Origin: an uncultured Eubacterium sp. | GTDB lineage: Bacteria; Bacillota; Clostridia; Lachnospirales; CAG-274 | Assembly: GCA_900545305.1 (NCBI GenBank) | Contig: UQYD01000017.1 | Span: 1-40,529, forward strand | Length of the DNA stretch: 40,529 nucleotides | Direction of reading: 5' to 3' | Shown here: one piece after another, positions 6,281 through 14,997 of the stretch | How the letters are laid out: every line of letters starts with the position of its first letter | How positions within the stretch are numbered: position 1 is the first letter of the stretch | Position numbers and translations under genes: made by a program | Notes under the pieces: model-generated | Database searches by the model: none | What the model was told of the DNA's origin: nothing | What the model saw: the letters and a program-made list of their open reading frames with translations, nothing else

Positions 6281-7669
6281 TTATTTTAAATTTTCAATAC
6301 ACTTTTTATTTAATTCAATAAGGCTCTTGATATATGCTTCTGATGGACCACCAGGAACAGTTCTTGTATTAACACAAGTATCAAGGTCAATAGCCTTATA
6401 AATATCTTCTGTAAATACGTCACTTACAGCCTTGTATTCGTCAAGTGTAAGGTCATCAAGGTTCTTATTGTTGTTAATAGAGTAGAGTACAAGCTGACCA
6501 ATAATAGCGTGAGCATCTCTGAAAGGTACACCCTGTTTTACAAGCCAATCGGCTGCGTCAGTAGCATTCATAAAGCCCTTTCTAGCTGCATTACGCATAT
6601 TGTCCTTGTTTATAGTCATAGTATCTACCATTCTTGTAAATACTGGAAGACACATCTTAAGTGTATCTACTGCATCAAATACACCTTCCTTATCTTCCTG
6701 CATATCCTTATTGTAAGCAAGAGGGATACCCTTCATTACAGTAAGCATAGCCATAAGGTGACCATAAACTCTACCTGTCTTACCTCTTATAAGCTCTGCC
6801 ATATCTGGGTTTTTCTTCTGTGGCATAATTGAAGAACCAGTAGAATAAGCATCGTCCATTTCAACGAACTTGTACTGCTGAGAATTCCAAATAATGATTT
6901 CTTCGCAGAAACGAGATAAGTGCATCATAATCATTGAGAAAGCACTTAAAAGTTCAATAACAAAATCTCTATCACTTACACCGTCCATAGAATCAAGAGT
7001 AATAGCATCGAAACCAAGCTGTTCCTTAACAAATTCTCTGTCTAATGGGTAAGTTGTAGCAGCAAGAGCACCAGAACCTAAAGGCATAACATTTGTTCTC
7101 TTGTATGTATCAGAAAGTCTGTCATAATCTCTTTTAAACATTTCAACATAAGCTAAAACGTGGTGAGCAAGTGTAACAGGCTGTGCATTCTGTAAATGAG
7201 TGTAGCCAGGCATAACAGTATTGATATTTCTTTCAGCAATATTGTTAAGTACAGTAATAAGTTCCTTAACAAGTGCTTTAATATCAACAATCTGTTCCTT
7301 GAGGTACATTCTGATGTCAAGAGCAACCTGGTCATTTCTGCTTCTACCAGTGTGAAGTCTTTTACCTACATCGCCAATACGGCTAATAAGTATAGTTTCA
7401 ACATTCATATGAATATCTTCGGCTTTTTCATCAAAAGTAACTTTGCCAGCCTCAATATCTGCTAAAATTTCTTTTAATGTCTTTATAATAAGGTCAGAAT
7501 CTTCCTTTGGAATAATATTCTGTTTGCCGAGCATTGCTGCGTGAGCACAGCTACCTAAAATATCTTCTTTGTACATTCTGCTGTCAAAAGATATTGAGCT
7601 GTGAAAATGGTCTGTAAAGCTATCAGTGGATTTTGTAAATCTGCCACCCCAGAGTTTCTTTTCGCTCAT
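6281..7669 (-). CDS. argH: Argininosuccinate lyase
   Basis: 462 residues, normal length. It splits argininosuccinate into arginine and fumarate, the last step of arginine synthesis. Family motifs include the start LWGGRFTKSTD, TGRSRNDQVALDIRMY, and the signature GSSIMPQKKNPD with its mobile-loop serine. The ATG follows AAAGGAC. It lies downstream of argG in the same direction but is separated from it by a hairpin at 7724-7752 and about 115 bp, so its expression may differ from argG. Confidence 0.97.
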   Translation of the reverse strand: MSEKKLWGGRFTKSTDSFTDHFHSSISFDSRMYKEDILGSCAHAAMLGKQNIIPKEDSDLIIKTLKEILADIEAGKVTFDEKAEDIHMNVETILISRIGDVGKRLHTGRSRNDQVALDIRMYLKEQIVDIKALVKELITVLNNIAERNINTVMPGYTHLQNAQPVTLAHHVLAYVEMFKRDYDRLSDTYKRTNVMPLGSGALAATTYPLDREFVKEQLGFDAITLDSMDGVSDRDFVIELLSAFSMIMMHLSRFCEEIIIWNSQQYKFVEMDDAYSTGSSIMPQKKNPDMAELIRGKTGRVYGHLMAMLTVMKGIPLAYNKDMQEDKEGVFDAVDTLKMCLPVFTRMVDTMTINKDNMRNAARKGFMNATDAADWLVKQGVPFRDAHAIIGQLVLYSINNNKNLDDLTLDEYKAVSDVFTEDIYKAIDLDTCVNTRTVPGGPSEAYIKSLIELNKKCIENLK

Positions 7670-7723
7670 AGTGAAGTCCTTTCTTTTAAGTAATGTGTAT
7701 TTTAAAAGTCTTTTTAACTAGAA

Positions 7724-7752
7724 AATAGTGGGCGAGAACTTCGCCCACTATT
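7724..7752 (-). terminator. Hairpin between argG and argH
   Basis: Perfect 12-bp stem AATAGTGGGCGA/TCGCCCACTATT with a 5-nt loop. Read leftward it is followed by only a short TTTTC tail, so it may be a partial terminator or an mRNA processing/stability element that tunes argH relative to argG. Confidence 0.7.
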
Positions 7753-7781
7753 ATTATATAGGAATATTAATTAATTGGCAA
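7753..7781 (-). promoter_or_regulatory. Possible internal promoter ahead of argH
   Basis: Read leftward: TTGCCA (7776-7781), 17-bp spacer, TATAAT (7753-7758). It lies in the argG-argH gap. The predicted start (about 7746) falls inside the 7724-7752 hairpin, so the transcript would begin within that stem. It may be chance. Confidence 0.4.
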
Positions 7782-7784
7782 TAA

Positions 7785-9002
7785 TTACTTATTCTTCTTA
7801 TTAGCCATCATCATAGCTCTAACCTTTAATGGAAGACCCATAAGGTTGATGAAGCCTTCAGCATCCTTGTGGCTGTAAAGTTCGCCAGTTGTGAAAGATG
7901 CGATTTCAGCATTGTAAAGGCTGTATTCAGATTCAACACCGGCACTGATGATGTTACCCTTGTAAAGCTTTAACTTAGCAGTACCAGTAACATATTCCTG
8001 AGTAGAATCAACATAAGCAGCAATAGCTTCTCTTAATGGAGTGAACCATTCGCCTCTGTAAATAAGGTCAGCATACTTAGAACGAACTACTTCGCTGAAA
8101 GCTGTAGTTGCTCTGTCAAGGCAAAGGTATTCAAGGTCTCTGTGAGCTCTGTAAAGGATAGAACCACCTGGAGTTTCGTATACACCTCTTGACTTCATAC
8201 CAACAACTCTGTTTTCTACAAGGTCAGTGATACCAACACCGTTTTCGCCACCGATTTTGTTAAGGTATTCAAGTAATTCAACTGGAGAAGTCTTCTTGCC
8301 GTCAATAGCAACAGGAACACCCTTTTCAAATGTAATAGAAACATATGTAGGCTTGTCAGGAGCCTGTTCAGGAGATACACCTAACTTTAAGAGTGAATCA
8401 AACTTAGGTTCGTTAGCTGGGTCTTCAAGGTCAAGACCTTCGTGGCTAATGTGCCAAATGTTAGAGTCTCTTGAGTAAGAATCTTCCTTCTTCATAGGAA
8501 CTTCAAGACCTCTGTCGATAAGGTACTGAATTTCGTCTTCTCTTGACTGAAGAGTCCACTTGTCATCTCTCCAAGCAGCAATAATCTGAAGGTGAGGAGC
8601 AAGAGCCTTAATAGTAAGTTCGAAACGAATCTGGTCGTTACCCTTACCGGTAGCACCGTGACAAATAGCGTCAGCGCCTTCCTTTTCAGCGATTTCAACT
8701 AACTTCTTAGCAATAAGAGGTCTAGCAATAGATGTACCTAAAAGATACTTATCTTCGTAAACACAGTCAGCCTTTACCATTGGGAAAATGTAGTCTGTGA
8801 TAAGTTCGTCACAAACATTTTCGCAATATAACTTAGAAGCACCCTGCTTTAAAGCCTTTTCTTCAAGACCAGCAGTTTCGTGTTCTGTAAGACCTACGTT
8901 TACACAAGCTGCAATAATTTCTGGGTTGCCGTAATTTTCCTTTAACCAAGGAATAATAACTGATGTATCAAGACCGCCTGAATAAGCAAGTACAATTTTC
9001 AT
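7785..9002 (-). CDS. argG: Argininosuccinate synthase
   Basis: 405 residues from the ATG at 9002, which sits 8 nt after AGGAGG. A TTG two codons earlier is too close to that site. The enzyme joins citrulline and aspartate using ATP. The N-terminal P-loop VLAYSGGLDTSV is the PP-loop ATP pyrophosphatase signature; GATGKGNDQIRFE (the substrate-binding stretch) and the SxWxISHEGLDLEDP region also match. It is the first gene of the leftward argGH unit, with a strong promoter at 9046-9074. ArgF, which would make its citrulline, is not in the window. Confidence 0.98.
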   Translation of the reverse strand: MKIVLAYSGGLDTSVIIPWLKENYGNPEIIAACVNVGLTEHETAGLEEKALKQGASKLYCENVCDELITDYIFPMVKADCVYEDKYLLGTSIARPLIAKKLVEIAEKEGADAICHGATGKGNDQIRFELTIKALAPHLQIIAAWRDDKWTLQSREDEIQYLIDRGLEVPMKKEDSYSRDSNIWHISHEGLDLEDPANEPKFDSLLKLGVSPEQAPDKPTYVSITFEKGVPVAIDGKKTSPVELLEYLNKIGGENGVGITDLVENRVVGMKSRGVYETPGGSILYRAHRDLEYLCLDRATTAFSEVVRSKYADLIYRGEWFTPLREAIAAYVDSTQEYVTGTAKLKLYKGNIISAGVESEYSLYNAEIASFTTGELYSHKDAEGFINLMGLPLKVRAMMMANKKNK

Positions 9003-9045
9003 TTTCAAATCCTCCTAAAAAATAATTTATATTTTTATTGATGTC

Positions 9046-9074
9046 ATTATACAATATATACATAAAATATGCAA
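9046..9074 (-). promoter_or_regulatory. argG promoter
   Basis: Read leftward: -35 TTGCAT (9069-9074), 17-bp spacer, -10 TATAAT (9046-9051). An ARG-box-like site (9057-9075) covers the -35 and spacer, where a repressor would block polymerase. Confidence 0.8.
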
Positions 9075-9075
9075 G
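9057..9075. promoter_or_regulatory. ARG-box-like operator over the argG promoter
   Basis: TATACAT, then AAAAT, then ATGCAAG. The halves approximate the ArgR/AhrC half-sites TNTGNAT and ATNCANA, but the central spacer is 5 rather than 4 and the left half has one mismatch. It shares the 10-mer AAAATATGCA with the site near argC. Confidence 0.4.
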
Positions 9076-9133
9076 GGGAAAATTTAAAAAAATATAGAAA
9101 AATCTAAAAAAATTAAAAATAATACAAAAAACA

Positions 9134-9150
9134 CTTGCATAATATTCAGG
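9134..9150. promoter_or_regulatory. ARG-box-like operator over the argC -35
   Basis: CTTGCAT, AAT, ATTCAGG. Half-sites resemble ArgR/AhrC half-sites (TGCAT and ATTCA) with a 3-bp centre. It overlaps the argC -35 hexamer. Spacing is off consensus, so this is tentative. Confidence 0.4.
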
Positions 9151-9163
9151 TCAGATGTATAAT
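9135..9163 (+). promoter_or_regulatory. argC promoter
   Basis: -35 TTGCAT (9135-9140), 17-bp spacer, -10 TATAAT (9158-9163). It has the same hexamers and spacing as the divergent argG promoter 60 bp away. It gives a leader of about 115 nt. Confidence 0.8.
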
Positions 9164-9203
9164 TATGAAATAATTTTTATACTGTACTTTTAGCAAAATA
9201 AGG

Positions 9204-9236
9204 TATATACTATATTCTGATTAGATATAGTGTATA
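9204..9236. repeat. Inverted repeat in the argC leader
   Basis: Arms TATATACTATAT (9204-9215) and ATATAGTGTATA (9225-9236) are complementary except for one G-T. They lie between the argC start of transcription and its ribosome site. It could be an operator or a weak AU hairpin in the leader. Confidence 0.5.
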
Positions 9237-9250
9237 TTTTTAAAAAATAT

Positions 9251-9269
9251 ATTGAATAAAATATGCAGA
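9251..9269. promoter_or_regulatory. ARG-box-like site just upstream of argC
   Basis: ATTGAAT, AAAAT, ATGCAGA. The right half matches ATNCANA fully and the left half misses only its first base. The spacer is 5 bp. It lies just before the argC ribosome site, where a bound repressor could block elongation or loop to the upstream sites. Confidence 0.45.
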
Positions 9270-9286
9270 TGCTTTGGAGGTTATTT

Positions 9287-10324
9287 ATGATTAAGGTTGG
9301 TATAATCGGTGCAACAGGATACGCAGGCAGTGAACTTGTAAGACTTATTACTCAGCATCCAAAGGCTGAATTAGTAACAATGACAAGCCAGTCCTACGCA
9401 GGTCAGGATTACAAGGAAGTTTATTCTAATTACTCACATTTGGACTATGTGTGTGAAGAAGAACATATTGAAGAAATGGCTGAAAAATGCGATGTTATTT
9501 TTCTTGCACTTCCTCATGGCGTTGCAAGTAAAAAAATTAATGCAGATATATTAAGTAAGACTAAGATTATTGATTTAGGTGCTGACTTTAGAATACAGGA
9601 CGTTGATGTATACGAAAAATGGTATACTACTCACTATTCTAAGGACATTTTACCGGAGGCTGTTTATGGTCTTTGCGAAATCAACAGAGATAAAATAAAG
9701 GGTAAGAGAATTGTAGCTAATCCAGGTTGCTATACAAGCTGTTCTATTCTTTCTCTTTACCCACTTGTAAAAGAGGGTATGATTGACCTTTCTTCTATTA
9801 TAATAGATGCTAAGTCTGGTGCTACAGGTGCTGGTAGAGGTCTTTCTCTTGGCAATCACTACTGTGAATTAAATGAGTCTGTAAAGGCTTACAAGGTAGC
9901 AAGCCACAGACATACTCCGGAAATTGAAGAACAGCTTTCTATTGCTGCCGGTCAGGATATAGTTCTTAACTTTACTCCTCACCTTATTCCTATGGACAGA
10001 GGTATTCTTGCTACTTGTTATGCAACACTTAACAAGAAATACACTTATGAGGATATTAGAAAGGCTTATGAAAAGCATTACGGTAATGAACACTTTATCA
10101 GACTTACTAAGGAGGGTGTATTCCCAGAAACTAAGTGGGTTAAGGGTTCTAACTTTGTAGATATTGGCTTTACAGTAGACGAAAGAACAAACAGAGTTAT
10201 TGTTATTGGTGCATTGGATAACTTATTCAAGGGTGCAGCAGGACAGGCTGTTCAGAATATGAATATTATTATGGGTATTGAGGAAACAACAGGCATTGAC
10301 TATGTGCCTATTTTCCCAGCATAA
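9287..10324 (+). CDS. argC: N-acetyl-gamma-glutamyl-phosphate reductase
   Basis: 345 residues starting at the ATG at 9287, 8 nt after GGAGG. An in-frame ATG at 9263 would add eight residues but precedes the ribosome site. It reduces N-acetylglutamyl phosphate with NADPH. The Rossmann motif GIIGATGYAGSELVRL is at the N-terminus, and the active-site cysteine is in ANPGCYTS (a conserved GCY signature). It is the first gene of the rightward argCJBD operon and follows the argC promoter and the ARG-box-like sites. Confidence 0.97.
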   Translation: MIKVGIIGATGYAGSELVRLITQHPKAELVTMTSQSYAGQDYKEVYSNYSHLDYVCEEEHIEEMAEKCDVIFLALPHGVASKKINADILSKTKIIDLGADFRIQDVDVYEKWYTTHYSKDILPEAVYGLCEINRDKIKGKRIVANPGCYTSCSILSLYPLVKEGMIDLSSIIIDAKSGATGAGRGLSLGNHYCELNESVKAYKVASHRHTPEIEEQLSIAAGQDIVLNFTPHLIPMDRGILATCYATLNKKYTYEDIRKAYEKHYGNEHFIRLTKEGVFPETKWVKGSNFVDIGFTVDERTNRVIVIGALDNLFKGAAGQAVQNMNIIMGIEETTGIDYVPIFPA

Positions 10325-10342
10325 AATAGGAGGTTATTGTAT

Positions 10343-11557
10343 ATGAAGGAAATTAATGCTAATGTTACAGCACCTATGGGATTTAAAGCCGGCGGTCAGG
10401 CTGTAGGTATTAAAAAAGTAAAAAAAGATATGGCTATTATTGTTAGTGAAAAGCCTTGTGTAGCAGCAGGTTGTTTCACAACAAATGTTGTAAAGGCAGC
10501 TCCAGTTTTATGGGATATGGAAGTTGTTAAAAATCCGGTTTCCGGTGTAGTAGTAAATAGTGGTAATGCCAATGCTTGTACTGGTCAGCAGGGTATTGAT
10601 GATGCTAAGGCTACAGCCGGCAAACTTGGTAGCCTTATTGGCGTAAATGCTGAAAATGTTTTAGTTTGTTCAACAGGTGTTATTGGTGTAAACCTCCCTA
10701 TGGATAAAATGCTTGCCGGTGTAGACAAGGTATTCCCTACAATAGGCGATACAAAAGAATGTGGTGATATGGCAGCAGAGGCTATTATGACTACTGATAC
10801 ATATCCAAAGAAAGTGGCAGTTACTATTGAAGTAGGTGGCAAGGAAGTTACTATTGGTGGTATGGCTAAGGGTTCTGGTATGATTAACCCTAATATGGCA
10901 ACAATGCTTTGCTTTATTACTACTGATTGTGCTATTGCTAAGCCTATGCTTGATAAGGCTTTAAAGGACGCTGTTGCAGACTCATTTAATATGATTTGTG
11001 TTGACGGTGATATGTCTACAAACGATACAGTTCTTGCCCTTGCAAATGGTATGGCTGAAAATACTGTTATTGACAGCGAAAACGAAGATTATGCTAAGTT
11101 TGCTGAAGCACTTATGTTCATTACAAAGAGACTTGCTATTTCTTGTGCTGATGATGGCGAAGGTGCTACAAAGCTTATGGAAGCAAATGTAAAGGGTGCT
11201 AAGAATGTTGAAGATGCAAGAAAAATTGCTTTAAGTGTCGTATCTTCTACACTTTTAAAGGCTGCACTTTTTGGTGAAGATGCTAACTGGGGTAGAGCTT
11301 TATGTGCTATGGGTTACAGTGGTGCTGATTTTGACCCTATGGCTGTTACTATTGATTTCAGAAGTGATGCAGGTACAATCAACCTTATGAATGAAGGTGT
11401 ACCTATTGTATTTGACGAAGAAAAAGCATCTAAGATTTTAGCAGAACATAAGATTTATATTGATATGAAGCTCAAAGAGGGTAACGGCGAAGCAACAGCT
11501 TGGGGTTGTGACCTTACTTATGATTATGTAAAGATAAATGGTGACTACCGTTCATAA
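10343..11557 (+). CDS. argJ: Bifunctional glutamate N-acetyltransferase / acetylglutamate synthase
   Basis: 404 residues from the ATG at 10343, 9 nt after AGGAGG. A TTG six bases upstream is too close. ArgJ moves acetyl from N-acetylornithine to glutamate, closing the acetyl cycle, and often also accepts acetyl-CoA, which would explain why no argA is needed here. The self-cleavage site is in KGSGMINPNMATML: Ala186-Thr187 splits the chain and exposes the Thr nucleophile. It lies 18 bp after argC in the operon. Whether it is mono- or bifunctional cannot be settled by inspection. Confidence 0.97.
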   Translation: MKEINANVTAPMGFKAGGQAVGIKKVKKDMAIIVSEKPCVAAGCFTTNVVKAAPVLWDMEVVKNPVSGVVVNSGNANACTGQQGIDDAKATAGKLGSLIGVNAENVLVCSTGVIGVNLPMDKMLAGVDKVFPTIGDTKECGDMAAEAIMTTDTYPKKVAVTIEVGGKEVTIGGMAKGSGMINPNMATMLCFITTDCAIAKPMLDKALKDAVADSFNMICVDGDMSTNDTVLALANGMAENTVIDSENEDYAKFAEALMFITKRLAISCADDGEGATKLMEANVKGAKNVEDARKIALSVVSSTLLKAALFGEDANWGRALCAMGYSGADFDPMAVTIDFRSDAGTINLMNEGVPIVFDEEKASKILAEHKIYIDMKLKEGNGEATAWGCDLTYDYVKINGDYRS

Positions 11558-11602
11558 GAGAGTGACAAAATGGTATAAGTTCACAATTTTGGAGGAAATT
11601 TT

Positions 11603-12463
11603 ATGAAAAGCATTATAAACAAGGCAGAGATATTAACAGAAGCATTGCCATATATTAAGAAATTTTCCGGCATTACAGTTGTTATAAAGTACGGTGGTGC
11701 TGCCCTTGTAAATGAAGAAATAAAGTCTACAATCATTAAGGATATTGCCCTTATGAAGTTTGTAGGTTTCAAGCCGGTAGTAGTTCACGGTGGTGGCAAG
11801 GATATTAATAAAGCACTTGAAAGAGTGGGTATCGAGCCACAGTTTAAGGACGGTTTAAGAGTTACTGATGAAGAAACAATGGAAGTTGTTCAGGAAGTAT
11901 TAGTTGGTAAGGTTAATAAGAGTCTTGTAACAGAGCTTTGCTTACAGGGTATCAATGCTGTAGGTGTTTGTGGTAAGGATTCCGGCTTTATGAAGGTTAA
12001 AAAGGCTACACCAAATGGCTTGGACTTAGGTCTTGTAGGTGAAGTAACAGAAGTAGATACTACACTTATTAATACACTTCTTGACAATGATTTTGTACCT
12101 GTTATTTCTACAGTTGGTGTAGATGAAGAAGGTAATAGTTACAATGTAAATGCTGACTATGCAGCCGTTGCCGTTGCAGGTGCTTTAAATGCTGAAAAGT
12201 TAGTATTTATTACAGATGTAGCAGGTGTAATGAGAGATGTAAATGACCCTAACAGTGTTATTTCTACTACTAACACAGCAGAAATAAACGAACTTATTGC
12301 TGACGGCACAATAGCCGGTGGTATGATTCCAAAGGTACAGTGCTGTTTAGCAGGTGTAAATGCCGGTGTTAAAAATGTACATATATTAGACGGTAGAATT
12401 GCACATTGTCTTATTCTTGAAATATTCACTAACAAGGGTATTGGTACATTAATAGAGAAATAA
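11603..12463 (+). CDS. argB: Acetylglutamate kinase
   Basis: 286 residues, normal length. It phosphorylates N-acetylglutamate with ATP. Amino-acid kinase motifs are present: VVIKYGGAALV with the catalytic Lys, VVVHGGGKDI (the Gly-rich acetylglutamate loop), and the ATP-site region AEKLVFITDVAGVM, followed by the GGMIPKVQ lysine. Kinases feedback-inhibited by arginine carry an N-terminal helix; here about 20 residues (SIINKAEILTEALPYIKKF) precede the core, consistent with that form, but this is inference. GGAGG precedes the ATG. Confidence 0.97.
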   Translation: MKSIINKAEILTEALPYIKKFSGITVVIKYGGAALVNEEIKSTIIKDIALMKFVGFKPVVVHGGGKDINKALERVGIEPQFKDGLRVTDEETMEVVQEVLVGKVNKSLVTELCLQGINAVGVCGKDSGFMKVKKATPNGLDLGLVGEVTEVDTTLINTLLDNDFVPVISTVGVDEEGNSYNVNADYAAVAVAGALNAEKLVFITDVAGVMRDVNDPNSVISTTNTAEINELIADGTIAGGMIPKVQCCLAGVNAGVKNVHILDGRIAHCLILEIFTNKGIGTLIEK

Positions 12464-12495
12464 AAGTGATAGATATAAATTGGAGGAAATACATT

Positions 12496-13671
12496 ATGAA
12501 AACAGCTGATTTAGGCGAAAAGTATGTAATGAAAACTTACAGTAGATTTCCACTTACTTTTGAAAAAGGCGAGGGAATGTATGTATATGATGAAAATGGT
12601 AAAAAGTATCTTGATTTTGTAGCTGGTATTGCTGTAAATTCTTTAGGTCATAACCATCCTAAGTTAGTAAAGGCTATTTCTGAACAGGCATCAAAGCTTA
12701 TTCACATTTCTAACCTTTATTATACAAAGCCACAGTGTGACCTTGCTCAGAAATTAGTTGAAAACGGCAGTCTTGACAAGGTATTCTTCTGTAACTCTGG
12801 TGCTGAATCTATTGAATCAGCATTAAAGTTAGCTAGAAAGTACGGTGCTCCAACTGGCAGACAGGAAATTATTACAATGAACAGGTCTTTCCATGGTAGA
12901 ACTTTTGGTGCTGTAACAGCTACTGGTCAGGACCACTACCATGAAGGTCTTGGAGATATGCTTCCAAACATTAAGTATGCTGATTTTAATGATATTGACT
13001 CAGTAAAGGCTGCTATTACAGACAAGACAATAGCTATTTTACTTGAACCTGTTCAGGGTGAAGGTGGTATTATTCCTGCTAATGTTGACTTCTTAAAGGA
13101 ATTAAGAGCAATCTGTGATGAAAAGGATATGCTTCTTATGTTTGATGAAGTTCAGTGTGGTGTAGGTAGACTTGGTACACTTTTTGCTTACCAGAGCTTT
13201 GGTGTTATTCCTGATGTTATGTCTACAGCAAAGGGTATTGCCGGTGGTGTTCCTTGTGGTCTTATGATGGCTAAGGAAAATGTAGCAAAGGCTTTTGCTC
13301 CTGGTGACCACGCATCTACATTTGGTGGTAACCCACTTGCAACAGCTGCCGGTAATGTAGTTGTTGATGAGCTTTTAGGTGGTTTATTGGACAATGTAAA
13401 GGAACAGGGTGCATACTTAAGAGAACAGCTTGAAAAGGTTGCTCAGAAGCACAAGGATTTAGTAAAAGACGTAAGAGGTATGGGTCTTATGCAGGGTATT
13501 GAACTTAATAAACCTGCCGGCCCTGTAGTAGCAAAGGCTATTGATTTAGGCTTACTTTTAGTAGGTGCAGGTCAGTTTATTATTCGTTTTGTGCCATCTC
13601 TTATTGTTTCTAAGGCTGATATTGATACTGCCATGGAAATTTTAGACAAGGCACTTGAAAGTGCAGAATAA
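12496..13671 (+). CDS. argD: Acetylornithine aminotransferase
   Basis: 391 residues from the ATG at 12496, following GGAGG; an upstream GTG at 12466 lies before the ribosome site. It is a class III PLP enzyme that turns N-acetylglutamate semialdehyde into N-acetylornithine. It shows FCNSGAESIESALKLAR, the MFDEVQCGVGR segment with Asp217, and the PLP lysine Lys246 in STAKGIAGG. It is the last gene of argCJBD and is followed by a terminator. Confidence 0.97.
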   Translation: MKTADLGEKYVMKTYSRFPLTFEKGEGMYVYDENGKKYLDFVAGIAVNSLGHNHPKLVKAISEQASKLIHISNLYYTKPQCDLAQKLVENGSLDKVFFCNSGAESIESALKLARKYGAPTGRQEIITMNRSFHGRTFGAVTATGQDHYHEGLGDMLPNIKYADFNDIDSVKAAITDKTIAILLEPVQGEGGIIPANVDFLKELRAICDEKDMLLMFDEVQCGVGRLGTLFAYQSFGVIPDVMSTAKGIAGGVPCGLMMAKENVAKAFAPGDHASTFGGNPLATAAGNVVVDELLGGLLDNVKEQGAYLREQLEKVAQKHKDLVKDVRGMGLMQGIELNKPAGPVVAKAIDLGLLLVGAGQFIIRFVPSLIVSKADIDTAMEILDKALESAE

Positions 13672-13708
13672 AATTTACATTTATTTAATATAATTTAAGT
13701 AGATAATT

Positions 13709-13749
13709 ATAGCAGAAAACTCCATATTTGTGGGGTTTTCTGCTATTTT
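13709..13749 (+). terminator. argCJBD terminator
   Basis: Stem ATAGCAGAAAAC (13709-13720) with GTTTTCTGCTAT (13735-13746), plus inner CC/GG pairs, then TTT. It ends the arginine operon. Confidence 0.85.
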
Positions 13750-13779
13750 AAACAAAAAAGTTGTCCTGTGCTACAGCAC

Positions 13780-13808
13780 TTGACTTCATAAGATTAATGT
13801 ATTATAAT
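13780..13808 (+). promoter_or_regulatory. serC promoter
   Basis: -35 TTGACT (13780-13785), 17-bp spacer, -10 TATAAT (13803-13808). The leader of about 28 nt leaves no room for a riboswitch or T-box. Confidence 0.85.
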
Positions 13809-13841
13809 TAAATTACTATAATTTTTTTAGGAGGAAAGATA

Positions 13842-14921
13842 ATGGAAAGAGTTTACAATTTTTCTGCAGGCCCATCAATGTTACCATTGCCTGTATTAGA
13901 AAAAGTACAAAAAGAAATGTTAAACTATGGCGGTTCTGGTATGTCCGTAATGGAGATGAGTCACCGTTCCAAGTGGTTTGACGACATTATTAAGGCTGCT
14001 GAAGCAACTTTAAGAGAACTTATGCACATTCCTGATAATTACAAAGTATTGTTTTTACAGGGTGGTGGTTCTACTCAGTTTGCTATGGTTCCACTTAACC
14101 TTTTCCAGAAGGGCGAATGTGACCTTGTTAACACAGGTCAATGGTCTAAGAAGGCTATGCAGGAAGCACAGAGATATGGTAAGGTAAACCTTGTAGCCTC
14201 CTCCGAAGATAAGACATATAATTATATCCCAACTTTAGATAAAGCTACATTTAACCCAAATGCAGATTATTTCTACATTTGCTACAACAATACTATTTAC
14301 GGTACTAGATGGACTGAACTTCCTGAAACAGGTGATGTTCCTCTTGTAGCTGACCTTTCTAGTATGATTATGTCTGAAGAAATCGACATCACTAAGTTTG
14401 GTCTTTGCTTTGCAGGTGCTCAGAAGAACGTTGGTCCAGCTGGTGTTACTATTGCTATTATTAGAGAAGATTTACTTGGTCATGCTATGGATATTTGTCC
14501 AACAATGCTTAACTATAAGACACATGCTGACAAGGACTCTCTTTACAACACTCCACCTTGCTTTGCAATCTATGTTGCAGGTCTTGTATTTGACTGGGTT
14601 AAGGAAATGGGTGGCGTTGCTGCAATCCAGAAGATTAACGAAGAAAAGGCTGGTATCCTTTACGACTTCCTTGATAACTCAATGATGTTCAGAGGTACAG
14701 TTGTTCCTAAGGATAGATCACTTATGAATGTTCCTTTCGTTACTGATAGCGATGAATTAAATGCTAAGTTCGTTAAGGAAGCTACTGCGGCTGGTCTTGT
14801 AAACCTCAAGGGTCATAGAACAGTTGGTGGTATGAGAGCTAGTATTTACAATGCTATGCCTATTGAAGGTGTTAAGACTCTCGTTGAATTTATGAAGAAG
14901 TTTGAACACGACAATAAGTAA
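13842..14921 (+). CDS. serC: Phosphoserine aminotransferase
   Basis: 359 residues. It converts 3-phosphohydroxypyruvate and glutamate to phosphoserine, the second step of serine synthesis, and uses PLP. Conserved features are NFSAGPSMLP at the N-terminus, MEMSHRS, FLQGGGSTQF, and the PLP lysine Lys195 in AGAQKNVGPAG. AGGAGG precedes the ATG. A terminator and two hairpin-repeat units separate it from serA. Confidence 0.97.
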   Translation: MERVYNFSAGPSMLPLPVLEKVQKEMLNYGGSGMSVMEMSHRSKWFDDIIKAAEATLRELMHIPDNYKVLFLQGGGSTQFAMVPLNLFQKGECDLVNTGQWSKKAMQEAQRYGKVNLVASSEDKTYNYIPTLDKATFNPNADYFYICYNNTIYGTRWTELPETGDVPLVADLSSMIMSEEIDITKFGLCFAGAQKNVGPAGVTIAIIREDLLGHAMDICPTMLNYKTHADKDSLYNTPPCFAIYVAGLVFDWVKEMGGVAAIQKINEEKAGILYDFLDNSMMFRGTVVPKDRSLMNVPFVTDSDELNAKFVKEATAAGLVNLKGHRTVGGMRASIYNAMPIEGVKTLVEFMKKFEHDNK

Positions 14922-14953
14922 TTAACAAAAATGCTTTACATAAGCTAATGGAT

Positions 14954-14988
14954 GGCAGGAGGGTTTCTATTTTCTCCTGCCTATTTTT
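14954..14988 (+). terminator. serC terminator
   Basis: Stem GGCAGGAG (14954-14961) with CTCCTGCC (14974-14981), then TATTTTT. It implies serC can be transcribed apart from serA. Confidence 0.88.
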
Positions 14989-14997
14989 AATAATAAA

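Noticed and set aside
9263..9286. Earlier ATG for argC
   Set aside because: It precedes the GGAGG that fits the ATG at 9287, and the added residues are not typical of ArgC.
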